From Branchiostoma floridae (taxonomy: Eukaryota; Chordata; Leptocardii; Amphioxiformes; Branchiostomatidae), in assembly GCF_000003815.2 (NCBI RefSeq), contig NC_049992.1:8702660-8739380 (forward strand): a stretch of 36,721 nt of DNA, given 5' to 3'. Under the pieces are notes generated by a model. The model was not told where the DNA came from and did no database searches. It worked only from the letters and a program-made list of their open reading frames with translations. Shown piece after piece: positions 1-10,966 of the stretch. The translations under genes were made by a program, and so were the position numbers. How positions within the stretch are numbered: position 1 is the stretch's first letter; each line of letters opens with the position of its first letter.

Positions 1-9
1 GGAGAAAAT

Positions 10-212
10 AAAACATGGGGCTGTGTTCGCGGTGGTTTCAAGTTTGTAGTGAAGAGGTTGTTCTTGTTGTTGTCCTTGTTTTACATGTATTTTTTCCGCT
101 AGACATAGAACCTTGGTGCTTCTCACTGCATTGTTCTTCGTAGTTGTCGTGGAGGTCACTATGGCTGAAAAACGTGAACATAAAACCACCGCGAACATCT
201 CTTTCACAGTAA
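10..212. repeat. Hairpin element, GTTCGCGGTGG family, copy 1
   Basis: The left end carries TGTTCGCGGTGGTTT (about 24-38). The right end carries its reverse complement AAACCACCGCGAACA (about 183-197), followed by a CAGTAAC tail. The interior shows no coding sense. The same terminal sequence recurs at 727-912 and 1282-1500, so this is a dispersed family of short non-autonomous, MITE-like elements. The outer limits are approximate because the left terminus is diverged. Confidence 0.5.
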
Positions 213-411
213 CAAACTCTCCAAGGGGATAATGCAAAAAGTGACATTGACGTAAAAGGTGTAATACATTGTCAAACTTGAACATCCTAGGAGATGTCGG
301 AAGGGAGGATAAAGCCTGTCAGACGAACTCATGGGCAGTCAGTTCAGTTCATCCTCAGGGAGTTTACACTGTGATCTCCACAAGTTCCTGTCCAGCACTA
401 GTCTGGGTACC

Positions 412-495
412 ATCCGATTTCTATCGGGGCTCCTTGCCCTCGCTACCCTGATGTTTTAGTGTCAGGAGTGCAAGGAGCCCCGGTAGAAATCGGAT
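412..495. repeat. Inverted repeat (26-bp arms)
   Basis: Arms at 412-437 and 470-495 are reverse complements with a single mismatch. Both contain CCGATTTCTA next to GGGGCTCCTTGC. A weaker match continues outward (ACTAGTCTGGGTAC on the left against the complement of GTGCCCCGGCTAGT on the right), so the original element may span about 380-530. It is most likely a small hairpin transposon; no target duplication was identified. Confidence 0.6.
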
Positions 496-726
496 TGTGC
501 CCCGGCTAGTCCAGCATGGCAGGGAAGTCAGAAACTGGTCGAATTTTTATTCAGACATCTCATTTGAGTTCAAGTGTCTGTTTCACAGGGGATTCGGGTG
601 CTGTGAAAACTAGGCTTAGAAAAAAGGACTCCGATAAGCCAAAACTTTATCGGTAGAAACTGAGGCACGGGTCTCCTGTGTTCGACATGTATGCTGACCT
701 TGCCAGTCATGACTTCGTAAAATGTA

Positions 727-912
727 TACTGCAAATGCAGAAATGTTCGCGGTGGTTTTATGTTCGCGGTCTTCACGGTGGACAGTTCACCGCGAACATT
801 TTTCCATGGCAGTAAGAGGTATGGTACTACCGCGAAATTAAATCCACCGCGAAAAGTCCTTTTCCCGCTACTGCGAAATTAAATCCCCGCGAACTTAACC
901 GCATTTACAGTA
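727..912. repeat. Hairpin element, GTTCGCGGTGG family, copy 2
   Basis: It begins TACTGCAAATGCAGAAATG followed by TTCGCGGTGG, and ends with ACCGCATTTACAGTA, the reverse complement of the start with changes. Internal CCACCGCGAA and GCGAAATTAAATCC blocks give further hairpin arms. At about 186 bp with TA at each end it fits a TA-targeting MITE. It is the best-defined copy of the family in this window. Confidence 0.65.
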
Positions 913-1056
913 CTTCCCCTATCTCCACTCCCTTCCTGCCTTCTTTAGAAGTTCAGAACTGTACATGAATCAGCAGAAATTAGCAGACAATCCTCCCCAC
1001 GGCTAAAGTGGCTTCCTCTTTGTTTCCAACAGATTTCGTCGAAAACCACGACCCTG

Positions 1057-1182
1057 CCCACTATTGCCTCGAGGGCGTTTGTGTGTATGCGTGTTATATG
1101 TGTGTGTATAATGTTACCTGATTCTGGATTCAGATATCATACACACACGCATACACACGAACGCCCTCGAGGCAATAATGGG
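1057..1182. repeat. Inverted repeat with GT/AC-rich arms
   Basis: The left arm (about 1057-1109) reads CCCACTATTGCCTCGAGGGC and then a GTGTGTATGCGTG run. The right arm (about 1139-1182) is its reverse complement with few changes, centred on CCCTCGAGGCAATAATGGG. The loop is roughly 30 bp. It abuts the nested repeat complex that follows. It could be one end of a larger hairpin transposon or a local inverted duplication. Confidence 0.6.
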
Positions 1183-1281
1183 TAGCCTGAATGGGTAGGA
1201 TGATAGTTTTCGAGATGCAGTATGTATATGTTAAGGTGGGGTCACACATGCGTATATATTCAAGTCCGTTTGAGGTGCATA

Positions 1282-1500
1282 TACTGTTAATGCATTTAAG
1301 TTCGCGGGGATTTAATTTCGCGATAGCGGGAACATGGACTTTTCGCAGTGGTTTTAATTTCGCGGTAGCACCATGCACTGTAGTCTCTTACTAAGGAAAA
1401 ATGTTCGCGGTGGTTTTAAATTCGCGGTGAAGCGGCCGCCGCGAAAACCGCGAACATTAATCCACCGCGAACATTTCTGCATTTACAGTAACGCTCTTAG
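1282..1500. repeat. Hairpin element, GTTCGCGGTGG family, copy 3
   Basis: It starts TACTGTTAATGCATTTAAG with TTCGCGGGG, and ends CCACCGCGAACATTTCTGC plus ATTTACAGTA. The interior repeats GTTCGCGGTGGTTTTAAATT and its complement. It is slightly longer than the 727-912 copy and may contain a second, partly overlapping copy. It sits inside the arms of the 1241-1734 hairpin. Confidence 0.6.
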
Positions 1501-1511
1501 TCTCTATCAGG

Positions 1512-1670
1512 CTCCACAGGTGGCGGGAAAAATAGTAAAAAAATTGGACAAATATAGATACCTAACATGCCAGATGAGTTAGCTGACCGAGAAGTATGGT
1601 TAGCGACCCAGCTAACTCGTCTGACAAGTCACCTGTTTACGTTTGTCCAATTTTACAATGACCTGTGGAG
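1512..1670. repeat. Hairpin element with CTCCACAGG ends
   Basis: The terminal CTCCACAGGT at 1512 pairs with ACCTGTGGAG ending at 1670. Matching blocks continue inward: ATTGGACAAA against TTTGTCCAAT, and GATGAGTTAGCTG against AGCTAACTCGTC. A diverged right half of the same family is visible near 3094-3160, ending GACCTGTGGAG. Confidence 0.6.
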
Positions 1671-2167
1671 TCTGGCGGAGGCAAATACTCACATGCGCGC
1701 CTCATACGGACTTAAATATATACGCAGGTGTGACAGTAACGTTATTCGTATGTGTGTGTGTTGTTATGTGCGCGCGTATGGGTATGTAGATACTTCCTGG
1801 GCATTTAACCGCATCGACTTTGGAGAAAACTGTATTTGCAATTCCAGATAGTTAAACACTACATCTGTCACCGGTTGGGTGTGGTGGAAGGGTCTGGCCG
1901 CGTGCCTAGCAGTTGAACTTCCAGCTGCAGTCATCGCCGTGAATGTGACAACGTCACGCGTCTGCGGTGGCAACCTGACCTGCTCGTGCTTCCAAGAAAG
2001 CAGCACGGCACAAACTTAGATCGAATCTTCCACGAGGAGGGTTGATCAACAAAAGTCTTGGTCTCACTCAAAAGTACTGTGCACAACTAAAATTTCCGAG
2101 CATGATTACAAAGTAGAAAACCTTTTCTGCAATATCTACCATAAATAGACATAAAAGGTTGTGGCTA

Positions 2168-2420
2168 TTGACAGGATCGTTCTGTTAACAGTGCAAGTTT
2201 TCTACTGGTTGACAGGATCGTCCTGTCAACAGTGCNNNNNNNNNNNNNNNNNNNNNNNNNNNNNNNNNNNNNNNNNNNNNNNNNNNNNNNNNNNNNNNNN
2301 NNNNNNNNNNNNNNNNNNNNNNNNNNNNNNNNNNNNNNNNNNNNNNNNNNNNNNNNNNNNNNNNNNNNNNNNNNNNNNNNNNNNTCCTGTCAACAGTACA
2401 ATTTTTTCCACTGTTGACAT
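2168..2420. repeat. Palindromic tandem repeat interrupted by a gap
   Basis: A unit of about 41 bp begins at 2168 and again at 2209. Its core is palindromic: GTTGACAGGA, TCG spacer, TCCTGTCAAC. Sequence after the gap resumes with TCCTGTCAACAGTACAATTTT and then CACTGTTGACA, so the array continues through the missing bases. The assembly break is probably caused by the repeat itself. Confidence 0.7.
2236..2384. other. Assembly gap (149 N)
   Basis: A run of N lies inside the palindromic tandem repeat. Its length differs from the 100-N gaps elsewhere in the window, so it may be an estimated size. Confidence 0.99.
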
Positions 2421-2905
2421 TATTACTTTGCAGGGGAGTGCCTTCTTCTAGTCCGAATACCAATACCTTATACCAAATGTTGACAGTGAATTTCATGCAT
2501 GGCATGAGGAGCACATCCTTGTTCGCTACTTACCTCATGCTTTTCAAAAGGACATCGACTGCAAGACTATTTGACGTTTGATGTGTATTGGTAAAATATT
2601 ATGAGTGTATAATGATATGCCCATATATTATGAGTATATAATGATATGTGCACACTATTTCTGACTGAGTCTCTATGTGCTATGAAACTACGTTCATACC
2701 GTCTGCCAGTCATGTTAGCCTCCACCAGGCTCTACAGGCCAAACAAGAGTTCGGAGACCATATGTCTCCATAAAATAGTCTGATTATGTAAATTACTTTC
2801 AAAATTGACCTTGAACTTTGTCTTCCAACACCTACCCACAAACCAAATATCATCGTAATCCATTTAGAGGTTCTTGAGTTATGCTCACTACAAAAATGAT
2901 CCGGG

Positions 2906-2925
2906 CACATACACAGACAGACACA

Positions 2926-2966
<41 letters not shown>
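2906..2966. repeat. (AC)n microsatellite
   Basis: ACAC tract with a few AGAC interruptions at its left end and an essentially pure (AC) core from about 2929 to 2964. Confidence 0.9.
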
Positions 2967-2968
<2 letters not shown>

Positions 2969-3008
2969 CTATTTCTCCATTTTCAAGGAGATAATAAACA
3001 GAAGTTGA

Positions 3009-3165
3009 GGAGTACAGTTTGCCGGAGCCTGTCGGGAGTCGCCATCTTCAAAAGGTATATCCCTAGGCCACAAACTGTACTCCACGCGCTCGGCCAGCTA
3101 ACTCCTCTGGCGTTTTATCTGTTTATTAGCCGATTTCAATTCTCCAGCGACCTGTGGAGCCCGGG
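3009..3165. repeat. Palindrome joined to a diverged CTCCACAGG-family half
   Basis: A perfect 13-bp inverted repeat, GGAGTACAGTTTG at 3009-3021 and CAAACTGTACTCC at 3071-3083, encloses about 50 bp. The sequence after it (CAGCTAACTCCTCTGG, a TTTATCTGTTT stretch, GACCTGTGGAG) resembles the right half of the 1512-1670 hairpin. I read it as a rearranged relative of that family. Confidence 0.45.
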
Positions 3166-3837
3166 AGAGGATGTATCAAAACGGCACAATGAAACTATAT
3201 GTGTGTCAAATTGAATGTCACCCAAAGACATCAAAGTATGACAATATCTTTTACATTGAATATGGCTTCCATGCAATAAAACCTTTGTGTTATGAAACTT
3301 GCGAACTTTTCCGCAAACACAGTAGTCTTCACAGGCTGAAACCACTGTGTATTGATTTTCCAAGCTGATGAAACCACATCATGTTTACAAAAGAGTCCGC
3401 GATGTTTATAGCACAACACAAGCTCTTTATTGTCCCCTTGTTACCTCCGTGAAAATGGGGTTTTGTTTTCGGTCTATGTGTTTGTTTGTTTGTTTCCTTG
3501 CCTTGGTGTTTGCTCGTAGGTAGAGTGAAGTGACAGGATGTGAGGCGGAAGATGGTGTCACAGGAGACTGGCAGGATCTGAAGGTTAATTTGCTCGGCCC
3601 ACGTTCAAAGCTGGCAGGATAATGCACTAGTAGACAGAATCAAAGCCAGAAATTCACAGAAATGAATAAAGCAAGAAATTCACAAAAACTCTATATACTT
3701 TCCCTTCCCTCAATTTCTTGTTGTAATTGGAATTTCAATGAGCCAGAATTAAGAAGATTTTAACTAAGCTTTCATGGACAATAAAAAGAAAGAATAGAGT
3801 ATATAATTTTAAACATCATTTTTGTAAGCTAGGGTCT

Positions 3838-4005
3838 CTTTAATATATTTCTTCATCGTAGACCGACGAAGGCAGAAGGCAGTGTCTATGTAAACGTTCT
3901 TCGTGGAATATCCATTCAAGCACTTTAATATCTTCCTTCATCGTAGACCGACGACTACAGAATGCAGTGTCCATGTAAACGTTCTTCGTGGAATATTCAT
4001 TCAAG
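3838..4005. repeat. Direct tandem duplication, about 85 bp unit
   Basis: Two adjacent copies share CTTCATCGTAGACCGACGA (starting at 3851 and 3936), then GCAGTGTCTATGTAAACG or GCAGTGTCCATGTAAACG, then TTCTTCGTGGAATAT and CATTCAAG. The offset is 85 bp, with a few percent divergence. No coding frame is evident in either copy. Confidence 0.75.
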
Positions 4006-5243
4006 TTTGCACAACACGGAAATGGATTAGTTGTAATTGTAACGCATTAATTTCCTCCAGATGGTAGCGGGCATTTGGTAATACTAATAGTTTTCCCGGA
4101 AATCTGCATTGGCAGGGTACGATCAATCTGTGCGTACGTGACTCGTGGGTATTTATCTCACCGAACTGAGCCAGCAGAAAATTGCGCCAACTTTGCGAAT
4201 TTTGCCAAGTTTCCTTTGCGGTCAAACTGACATGTGACTCATTTGCGTATGGAGCCCGCAAAGTCCATGTACAGTACAATAATTGAAAATGCATCAAAAA
4301 GTGATGTGCAGTGATAAAAGGATGCTATGATAAAAGGATGTTATGATACTTGGCGCAGGTATTTTAAGATGTTATGAAATATATAGTTCGCGGCGGTTTT
4401 GCACCATTTGTACCATGTTGCGATTGCTTTTGAAATTAAAAAAGAAATTGTGACGACAACGTGCGCAACACATACATAGACAATACACACAACCATCTAC
4501 ACACACAATAACACTTAGTTACTTACATTACCTAGCTTGACATGAAGATTTTGATTTTGTAGCCAATCATCACGCATTTCTGTGTGGCAATACACCCCCA
4601 CCCTTACAGTATTACACTTAAACTTGGACGCCATTCAAAACATAGCAGGATAGGAGTCAGTCATCGAGGTCATCGGCCTTACATAATCTCCAAGCAAATC
4701 ACAGTGGCTGGCTGGATATTGTTTGTTTTTTCGTCGCAAGGGGGAAGTTAGGAATGAAGTAGTAGGAGTTAATAGACGTTAATGTTAATTAGCCTAGGAG
4801 TGAACTGATCGGCCGTCGATAGCTGGATAGACTGCAAAAGACCTATTGAGAACCCATGGCAACTTGTTTGGCCAAATTCTTCTCTTTTGTCATCCAGCTG
4901 ACACGTCTGCTTGGAGACTTAAGATATACTCTAGTACCTAATAACCTGAAGACTCAGCAAACTTTTATGTAGTTGATCGAAAAACCATCTGGAATGACAG
5001 TAGCATGTGGCTGGTCCCACATCTGTCAAGGACAATAATTTCCCGTAACCACACGATGTACTTTAAAGGGTGAATGTTCCCAGCGATCTTATCTAGGGAA
5101 AACATGGATTGTTCGCCCGAAAGCCGAATCTGTTGGGTGATTTTACAGTATGATGTTTCCTCCGAGTTTAGATTCGTAGTTCAAACAAGGTGGACAGAAG
5201 CCTGAACATGTTCACGGCGGGTTTAGATTAGCAGTGAACAAGT

Positions 5244-5517
5244 TACACACACGCACGCACGCACGCACGCACACACCCACACACACACCCACTCACACAT
5301 ACAAACACACGCACAAACACACACACACTTGAACACACAAACACACGCGCGCGCACTCACACACTCACACACACTTTCACACACACACAAGCACACACAT
5401 TCACACACACAAACACGCACGCATACACACACACACACACATACACAAACACGCACGCACACACACAAATACACATACACACGCACACACTTGAACACAC
5501 ACACACCATGACACGCA
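5244..5517. repeat. Long CA-rich microsatellite
   Basis: About 270 bp of (AC)n with interspersed GCAC, CACACTT and AAAC variants. Long open frames here on both strands (Cys/Val or Thr/His repeats) are simple-sequence artefacts, not genes. Confidence 0.95.
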
Positions 5518-8300
5518 CCCTGAATCATAGCGGAACATAGCGGAATGGATTAAGTATGAAACTTTATATTTCTTCTGTACTTGTTGGCATATATCATCAT
5601 CACTAAAAGCAGCACACCTGCGCCTAAACGTGCACACTGTTCAGAACAAAAGTCGCGTGTTTGTTAGTCAAGGTCACTGCCTTGTCCGTCATTGCCATAG
5701 GATTCACGGTCCGTCAACTCTACCTGTACATTCTTCACCTCACAGTAAACAGCGTTCTGCGTCACGGATCGAATACCAGGCGGAATAACAGGATTATGTG
5801 AACATTCCCACATCCGTATACTATTGTAAATGTCAAGGAGGACAGTAGCATACAAGTGACAAAGCCAATGTCACCTGAGGTCGTTTTGTATTGAGCGGCA
5901 GATCAAAATGAAACGATCCCGATCAATTAATCAGCAGTTATAATTTTTCATGCTTTCGAAACGCTTAATACTTATCTGATCGACCAAGAAATGTTCGAAC
6001 TACGGGACGTTAATATTTTAGGACTACCGACTTTACTCATTTAATATAGACGGAGATGATATTCAAACTGAATTCAAGCTACGGTACCTCGGTTACTTCG
6101 ACTAAGTGTGTACCGGTCTCCTAAGAAAAAATGAATAGTGCAGATGTAGCTAAGGTGGGAGATCGTAATGTTTTCTGACTGGCAATATGTGTCAGAGAGG
6201 CCCAGTGGGTGCAGTCACAAAACCTACCATCTTCCACTCTAACGTATTCGTTGTTCTGTGTGTATTCTAATTGATGTCACCAGTTCATGGTACACAATAA
6301 GTCCCTACGTCAACTAAACAAACTTGCCCTGAAGCATAGAATTATCATTCACCACGGGCATGAAATGAAATAACTACTACTACCGCCACAACTTGATTTT
6401 CACTGCATTATTATTGAAAAACTGTTCATTGAAAACGGGTAAAATAAGTTTTCTTTTGAAATTTACCCTGTAAGGAAGAAATTCATGCGTTCCCGCCGCA
6501 AAAAGATGCTATTTAGTGCTCCCAAATACTAGTACTGTTAGCATAAGTGGTACTTAGAATTTCAGGAAAAAAATTAATAAAGAATCAGCATGACAAGATA
6601 TGAAAAAATCCACGGGCAGATCTTTTCAAATCACTATTACGCACATTTCTGAAAAGTATCAATAATAACAGTCAAATTACAAGCCAAAATTTAAGCTTTT
6701 TAAGCTTTTTTTTCTAAAAATGGGCGTGACCTTAAAGTAGTCGATTACGTCATTGTGACGTCAAACCAATTTGCATAAATTATCTTTATGCATTAGGGTA
6801 CTACCTTACAAAAAAATCAAGGTCCATACATTATCTAAGATGGTAATTTTAGAAGACCAAAAACACCCCCCAAAACTCCTCAGCCACTGTTATATACTAC
6901 CTTAAAGTAATTGCATGTCTTTCTTGGTGGCGTGATCTGGCCCCAAAAAATATTGTTCCCACTTCCTGTGATATTTTGTTTTGTTTTGTTTTTATTTTTT
7001 TCCATAGTGAAGACACGACAAACGTCAGATGTTACTAACCTGTGATAGCCTACTTCCTGCCTTTCACCTTAAGTTACTTGTAGGCCTCGGCGTTTACACG
7101 ATTACTAAGAAGCCCACTTAACGTAACATATTGAACCTCACCAGCGAAAACCCTGAAGCAAGAACTCATTTTGTGGGACACTTCTTTTCTTTTTTGTAGC
7201 CTTATTCCCACGTCGCCAAGACGATTGCCACCTTGAGAAACGTCTTCAAGCTAGATTTGTGTACGCGTCTTGACCGGGAATGACCGGGTGTATTAAACTG
7301 CTGTGCGGGGTGATTCACCGGACGGTATAGTAAACAAGTAGAGCGTAGGCCACCGGAAGTGGGTAGACAACATTGGCACGGTGCGCTGGATGGATCCAGG
7401 AACGCTGTGAGCTGGGGGCGTTGACTCACCACACAGGGAATCCTGGAAACTAGGCGGGAATACTTGGACCCGCCAGGAGCCAAACAGCGCTCACGTTCGC
7501 TGGTGAGCGGACGTGTAGTATAGCAGTGCTCCCCAGTCCCAAGGATTATATCTCACCAATTTTCTACTCTTAAGACGGTCGGATCACTAAAGGTAAGCTT
7601 TATTTTCCGTAGTCCGGAATTAATTGTTTTGTCGTTGTTGTTATAGTGGTGTAGAAATGTCAGGTTATGTAAAAATATCATATTCCATACATTACTCATT
7701 ATATATGCAAGACTTTGTTACAAATCACTCTTTCTCTTATTTTTGGTTATACAAATATCCATTAAACACTGTGAAATAGATATATTTCATACAAATAGGT
7801 TATGTATTAGTGTGTCTAGAATGGTACTAGTAATTTAGATACTTGAAGACAGTGTGAAAAGACAGTCTATCTCTAATTACTTTTTTCTAATAATAACAAT
7901 AATAATAATAATCTGGTGTATTTTGCCAGCCAGTAGGTATGAACTAACAGGGCTAACTTTTCAACACAAATTGAATAGACAAGCACTAGATGCTTGCATC
8001 GATTACTTGATCTCACAATTTCTCGGAAGTGGACTCTTCGGTCATGCATTTTACTGCACGTAAATTCGTTACCGGAGAGTGCACGTGAACTTTTGCAATT
8101 TGAACTTGAAAACTGGACGAATTCAGCTAGAATACTACGTATGAAACCAACTGTCCGCTTTCGGGTCCCGCCCATTCTCCAAGCAGGGGTTGGGGATTAT
8201 AGTGGCCGACTGGCCAGGACGTTTACCCCTGCCTCCCCTCGTAGGTCCCGCCAAACTAAATGGTACGACTTGTAATCGACTGTGACATACCTATACTGAG
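5518..8300. other. AT-rich noncoding stretch, no gene seen
   Basis: Only short, composition-driven open frames occur here and none resembles a known domain. Homopolymer tracts (for example around 6690-6720 and 6980-7000) are present. I see no tRNA, no clear splice-supported exon and no obvious terminal inverted repeat. Confidence 0.6.
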
Positions 8301-8508
8301 ACTCTCAAAGCAGAGGTTAGGCTCCGGCTGTGTTTTTAAAACGTTTTTTAGTCGTTTTTATCGGGCTTTCTATTTTGTATTTTATCTTGCTGTGTCAAAA
8401 CCTAACTATGTTTGGCTGGCGTACTTGACAAAAGAAGAATGACAAAATAGAAAGCCCGATAAAAACAACTAAAAAAAACAGCCGGAGCCTAACCTCTGCT
8501 TGGAGAGT
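8301..8508. repeat. Hairpin element, ACTCTC..AAGCAGAGGT family, copy 1
   Basis: The element starts ACTCTCAAAGCAGAGGTT and GGCTCCGGCTG, and ends CAGCCGGAGCC, AACCTCTGCTTGGAGAGT. Inner arms TTTTTATCGGGCTTTCTATT and their complement (8440-8465) extend the stem to about 80 bp. The loop is near 8390-8430. A second, shorter copy lies at 31958-32117, which shows it is dispersed. Confidence 0.75.
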
Positions 8509-8984
8509 AACATATCTACACTTGATCGTAAAGGTGTCCATTTTTGTGACCTGCATGTTTACATTCACGGTGTATCTTTTTGAGTTTTAATAATTAGTGA
8601 AAGTAGGTTTAATGGCTGAAACTCATGAATAAGTCATCAAATGTGTTCGCAGACGAAGTGAACATGATCTGTCCTATTAATTTTTATCTCACGTTTGTTC
8701 AAAATGCAAGCAACGCCTTCCTTTTGTACCTGACATATTTTGGAACCTTAAGGCTTAAGCAAGTTTTGTTTTTTGCGTACAGTAATCTCTTAAAGCCAGG
8801 TGTGATAGATTACTCGTGCTCATGATATTGTAGAGGAGCTCCTAATAATATTGTTGTCTCCCAAAATGTCGGGAATTTCATCCTCCACTGTATACAGAAA
8901 AGAAATCAAACTCAATAGTATTCATTTTAGATTAGAAGTACCACTAGTTGATGACCCCTATTTCACTTAATGTTCACTTAAAAT

Positions 8985-9085
8985 TTGTTATTGTATCATT
9001 ATCATCATTGTACTTTCATATTTTTCGAATTTTTGCAATTAGCCTTCGGGCATGAGTTTGCAATAAAGATATCATTATTATTTAG
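8985..9085. repeat. Possible retroelement 3' tail
   Basis: The motif GCCTTCGGGCATGAGTTTGC is followed by AATAAAGATATCATTATTAT, which looks like the 3' end of a non-LTR retrotransposon or a derived SINE, with a short repeat tail. No reverse-transcriptase coding sequence is present upstream, so at most this is a 5'-truncated copy. The call rests on form only. Confidence 0.3.
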
Positions 9086-9639
9086 TTTCAACGCGAGTTT
9101 TGTTCTCGTATCGTTCCGAGAAGTTCAAATATCCGGCGAAAGCACTTGGCCGTTATTAGTTTCCCTGGAAAGCGCTCACATTTCTGTTTACCTGTAAGGT
9201 GATACGTCAGACGTTCTGCGTGACAGGTACGGCGTAATCAGAAACGCCCTCTTCGGTGGCACTTTGAACAGTCTGGCGCCTAGAGCTACTGAACTAACAA
9301 CTACTACTGCGTCAATGTGGTTAAGCCAAAAACATTACAACAATTTAGATTTACAGAATCAGTATCAGCCGTTGTCGCAGTATACGGGAAAAGTTAAATA
9401 ACAAAACATTGGTAGCAGTAGATCTAAGTACTGTTGTGAAATTCTACGGGATGTTTGCCCATACATAACGAAGTCTCGCGTGGCTGCTCGAGAGTTAAGT
9501 CTCCCCAAAGGGAAAATGCTGCCCAGATTTTTCAGCTATTTTGAGTCCTGCCAAGATATCTATTAAAGCCCGGCGATTCAGTTTGAGAATGCTGTCTCTA
9601 TTTCTCCCACAAGAAAACGCGGTTACAATGGTTGTAGAC

Positions 9640-10427
9640 AGTGAGCGGTGAAACTGTATGATTAGCCTGACGCACCGAGGTGTTGTCAAGGTGTGCTCGT
9701 CTGCTAAGCACAAACGAAAAGTTCGGAGTTCAACTCAAACTTGGTGCCACTTCTGTGAAGACATCGACCGCCATCAGCCGGACCAACTTCCCGGTAAGTC
9801 CCTCCAAATAAAACCTTCGCTTTCATACGAAGCCATGTCACCCTTCTGCCCCGTGTGTACAGATTGTTTTTACGGGGAAGTGCGGCTCGTTGAACCAAGA
9901 GCACCGCGACGTGTTACCGGGGAACAGGCGAGGGCCCCGCCGCCGTATTCCCGGGTCCTCCCGGGATCTGTGGCCTTCCGCCACCGCAGAGTTCGCCAGG
10001 GACTTCCTCCCCGATAAAATCCGCTGGAAACTCCGACTTTTTCCGTCCAATTCGTCCCAAGATTCGTTCCTGATCGCCAGAATGCTGTGAAGACGGTGTG
10101 TGCAGTTGTGGGAGTGCGAGGCGAGTGTGCAGGTGTGTGGCGAGGCGGCCTATGGCAGCCCAGGTAAAAGGTGTTTTTCCGAGTACACGTCGTCATCGCT
10201 TTTTCCTGGAACCGCCGGGCCCGATAAGTCCCGGGGATTCCTGCGGACCGGCCCACTGCGCACTACTGCAGCGCACAGCCTGCCTCACACGCGCTAACTC
10301 CGACTCAGGGACTCGCATTTTCACAAATTCGCCGTGGTTTTATCGTCTTTCGCTGCGTAGAAATGTTTTGAGGGAAAAAGACACTTGTGAACAGACCTGA
10401 CCGCGGCGGCGCCATCTTGTACGAGAA
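9640..10427 (+). promoter_or_regulatory. CpG-dense candidate promoter / first exon
   Basis: CpG dinucleotides and GC content rise sharply between about 9,880 and 10,300 compared with the AT-rich flanks. Two good splice-donor-like sites face right: CCCG|GTAAGT (donor at 9794) and a short ATG GCA GCC CAG|GTAAAA (donor at 10164). CCGCGGCGGCGCCATCTTG (about 10401-10419) contains a near-consensus YY1 site (AAGATGGCG on the minus strand), typical of core promoters. It lies about 4.3 kb upstream of the BTB-zinc-finger exon and could be its promoter with a 5'UTR exon. Which gene it serves is inference. Confidence 0.4.
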
Positions 10428-10527
10428 NNNNNNNNNNNNNNNNNNNNNNNNNNNNNNNNNNNNNNNNNNNNNNNNNNNNNNNNNNNNNNNNNNNNNNNNN
10501 NNNNNNNNNNNNNNNNNNNNNNNNNNN
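10428..10527. other. Assembly gap (100 N)
   Basis: Standard 100-N spacer of unknown true size. It may hide sequence just downstream of the CpG-dense candidate promoter. Confidence 0.99.
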
Positions 10528-10966
10528 ATTTAGCGTGTTTTCACCACAATTTGTTTCTACACGTGGTAGGAGGCGTTCTGTGGGGATTTTGGGTGTGAAA
10601 TCGCCAAATGTCTGGCGTTATGTGGGAAAGAAAAGGGGCGTCACAGGGGGTTGTTTACTCTAGTACTTTTTATGCCTACAGACGCCATTGTTAGATCAGG
10701 CAGTTAGGGTGCCACAGGTGTGTGTGTGTACAGCCAGGTGGTCCAGGACAACAGGTGTTCGGCTCCCACCTGTACCTTAGTTTTTACAGCTGGAATGAAT
10801 TATCAGTATCATGTAATCAGCATGGAAGTGACTAGTTATGTTAAAACCTGAAACATATGTTAGTCAGATTGTCATGTTTTTTTTATGCCTTTGCAGTAAA
10901 TTGTTTGAATCAAGAACACAGCATTGGGCACCTGTTGTAGAAATGTAATTACAATCGTATATGTCA

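Larger units (their letters stand above)
1241..1734. repeat. Outer hairpin element enclosing two other repeats
   Basis: The left arm at 1241-1280 (GTCACACATGCGTATATATT, then CAAGTCCGTTTGAGGTGCAT) pairs with the right arm at about 1694-1734 in reverse complement, with scattered mismatches. Between the arms lie a GTTCGCGGTGG-family element (1282-1500) and a separate hairpin (1512-1670). This suggests insertion of one or two elements into an older hairpin element, or clustered insertion. Confidence 0.55.

Noticed and set aside
2161-2514. Open frames spanning the gap at 2236-2384
   Set aside because: They are open only because N codons are not stops; the known parts are a palindromic tandem repeat.
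2710-2964. Minus-strand frame with a Cys-Val repeat start
   Set aside because: The start is translated (AC)n and the remainder has no domain resemblance.
5223-5637. Long open frames on both strands (Cys/Val-rich and Thr/His-rich)
   Set aside because: They are read-through of the CA microsatellite; dinucleotide repeats stay open in several frames.
7202-7483. 93-codon minus-strand frame
   Set aside because: No domain resemblance, no splice or promoter support, and length within chance expectation.
9658-10400. Overlapping frames of 65-128 codons in the CpG-dense block
   Set aside because: High GC keeps frames open on both strands. None resembles a protein family; a promoter or UTR reading is simpler.
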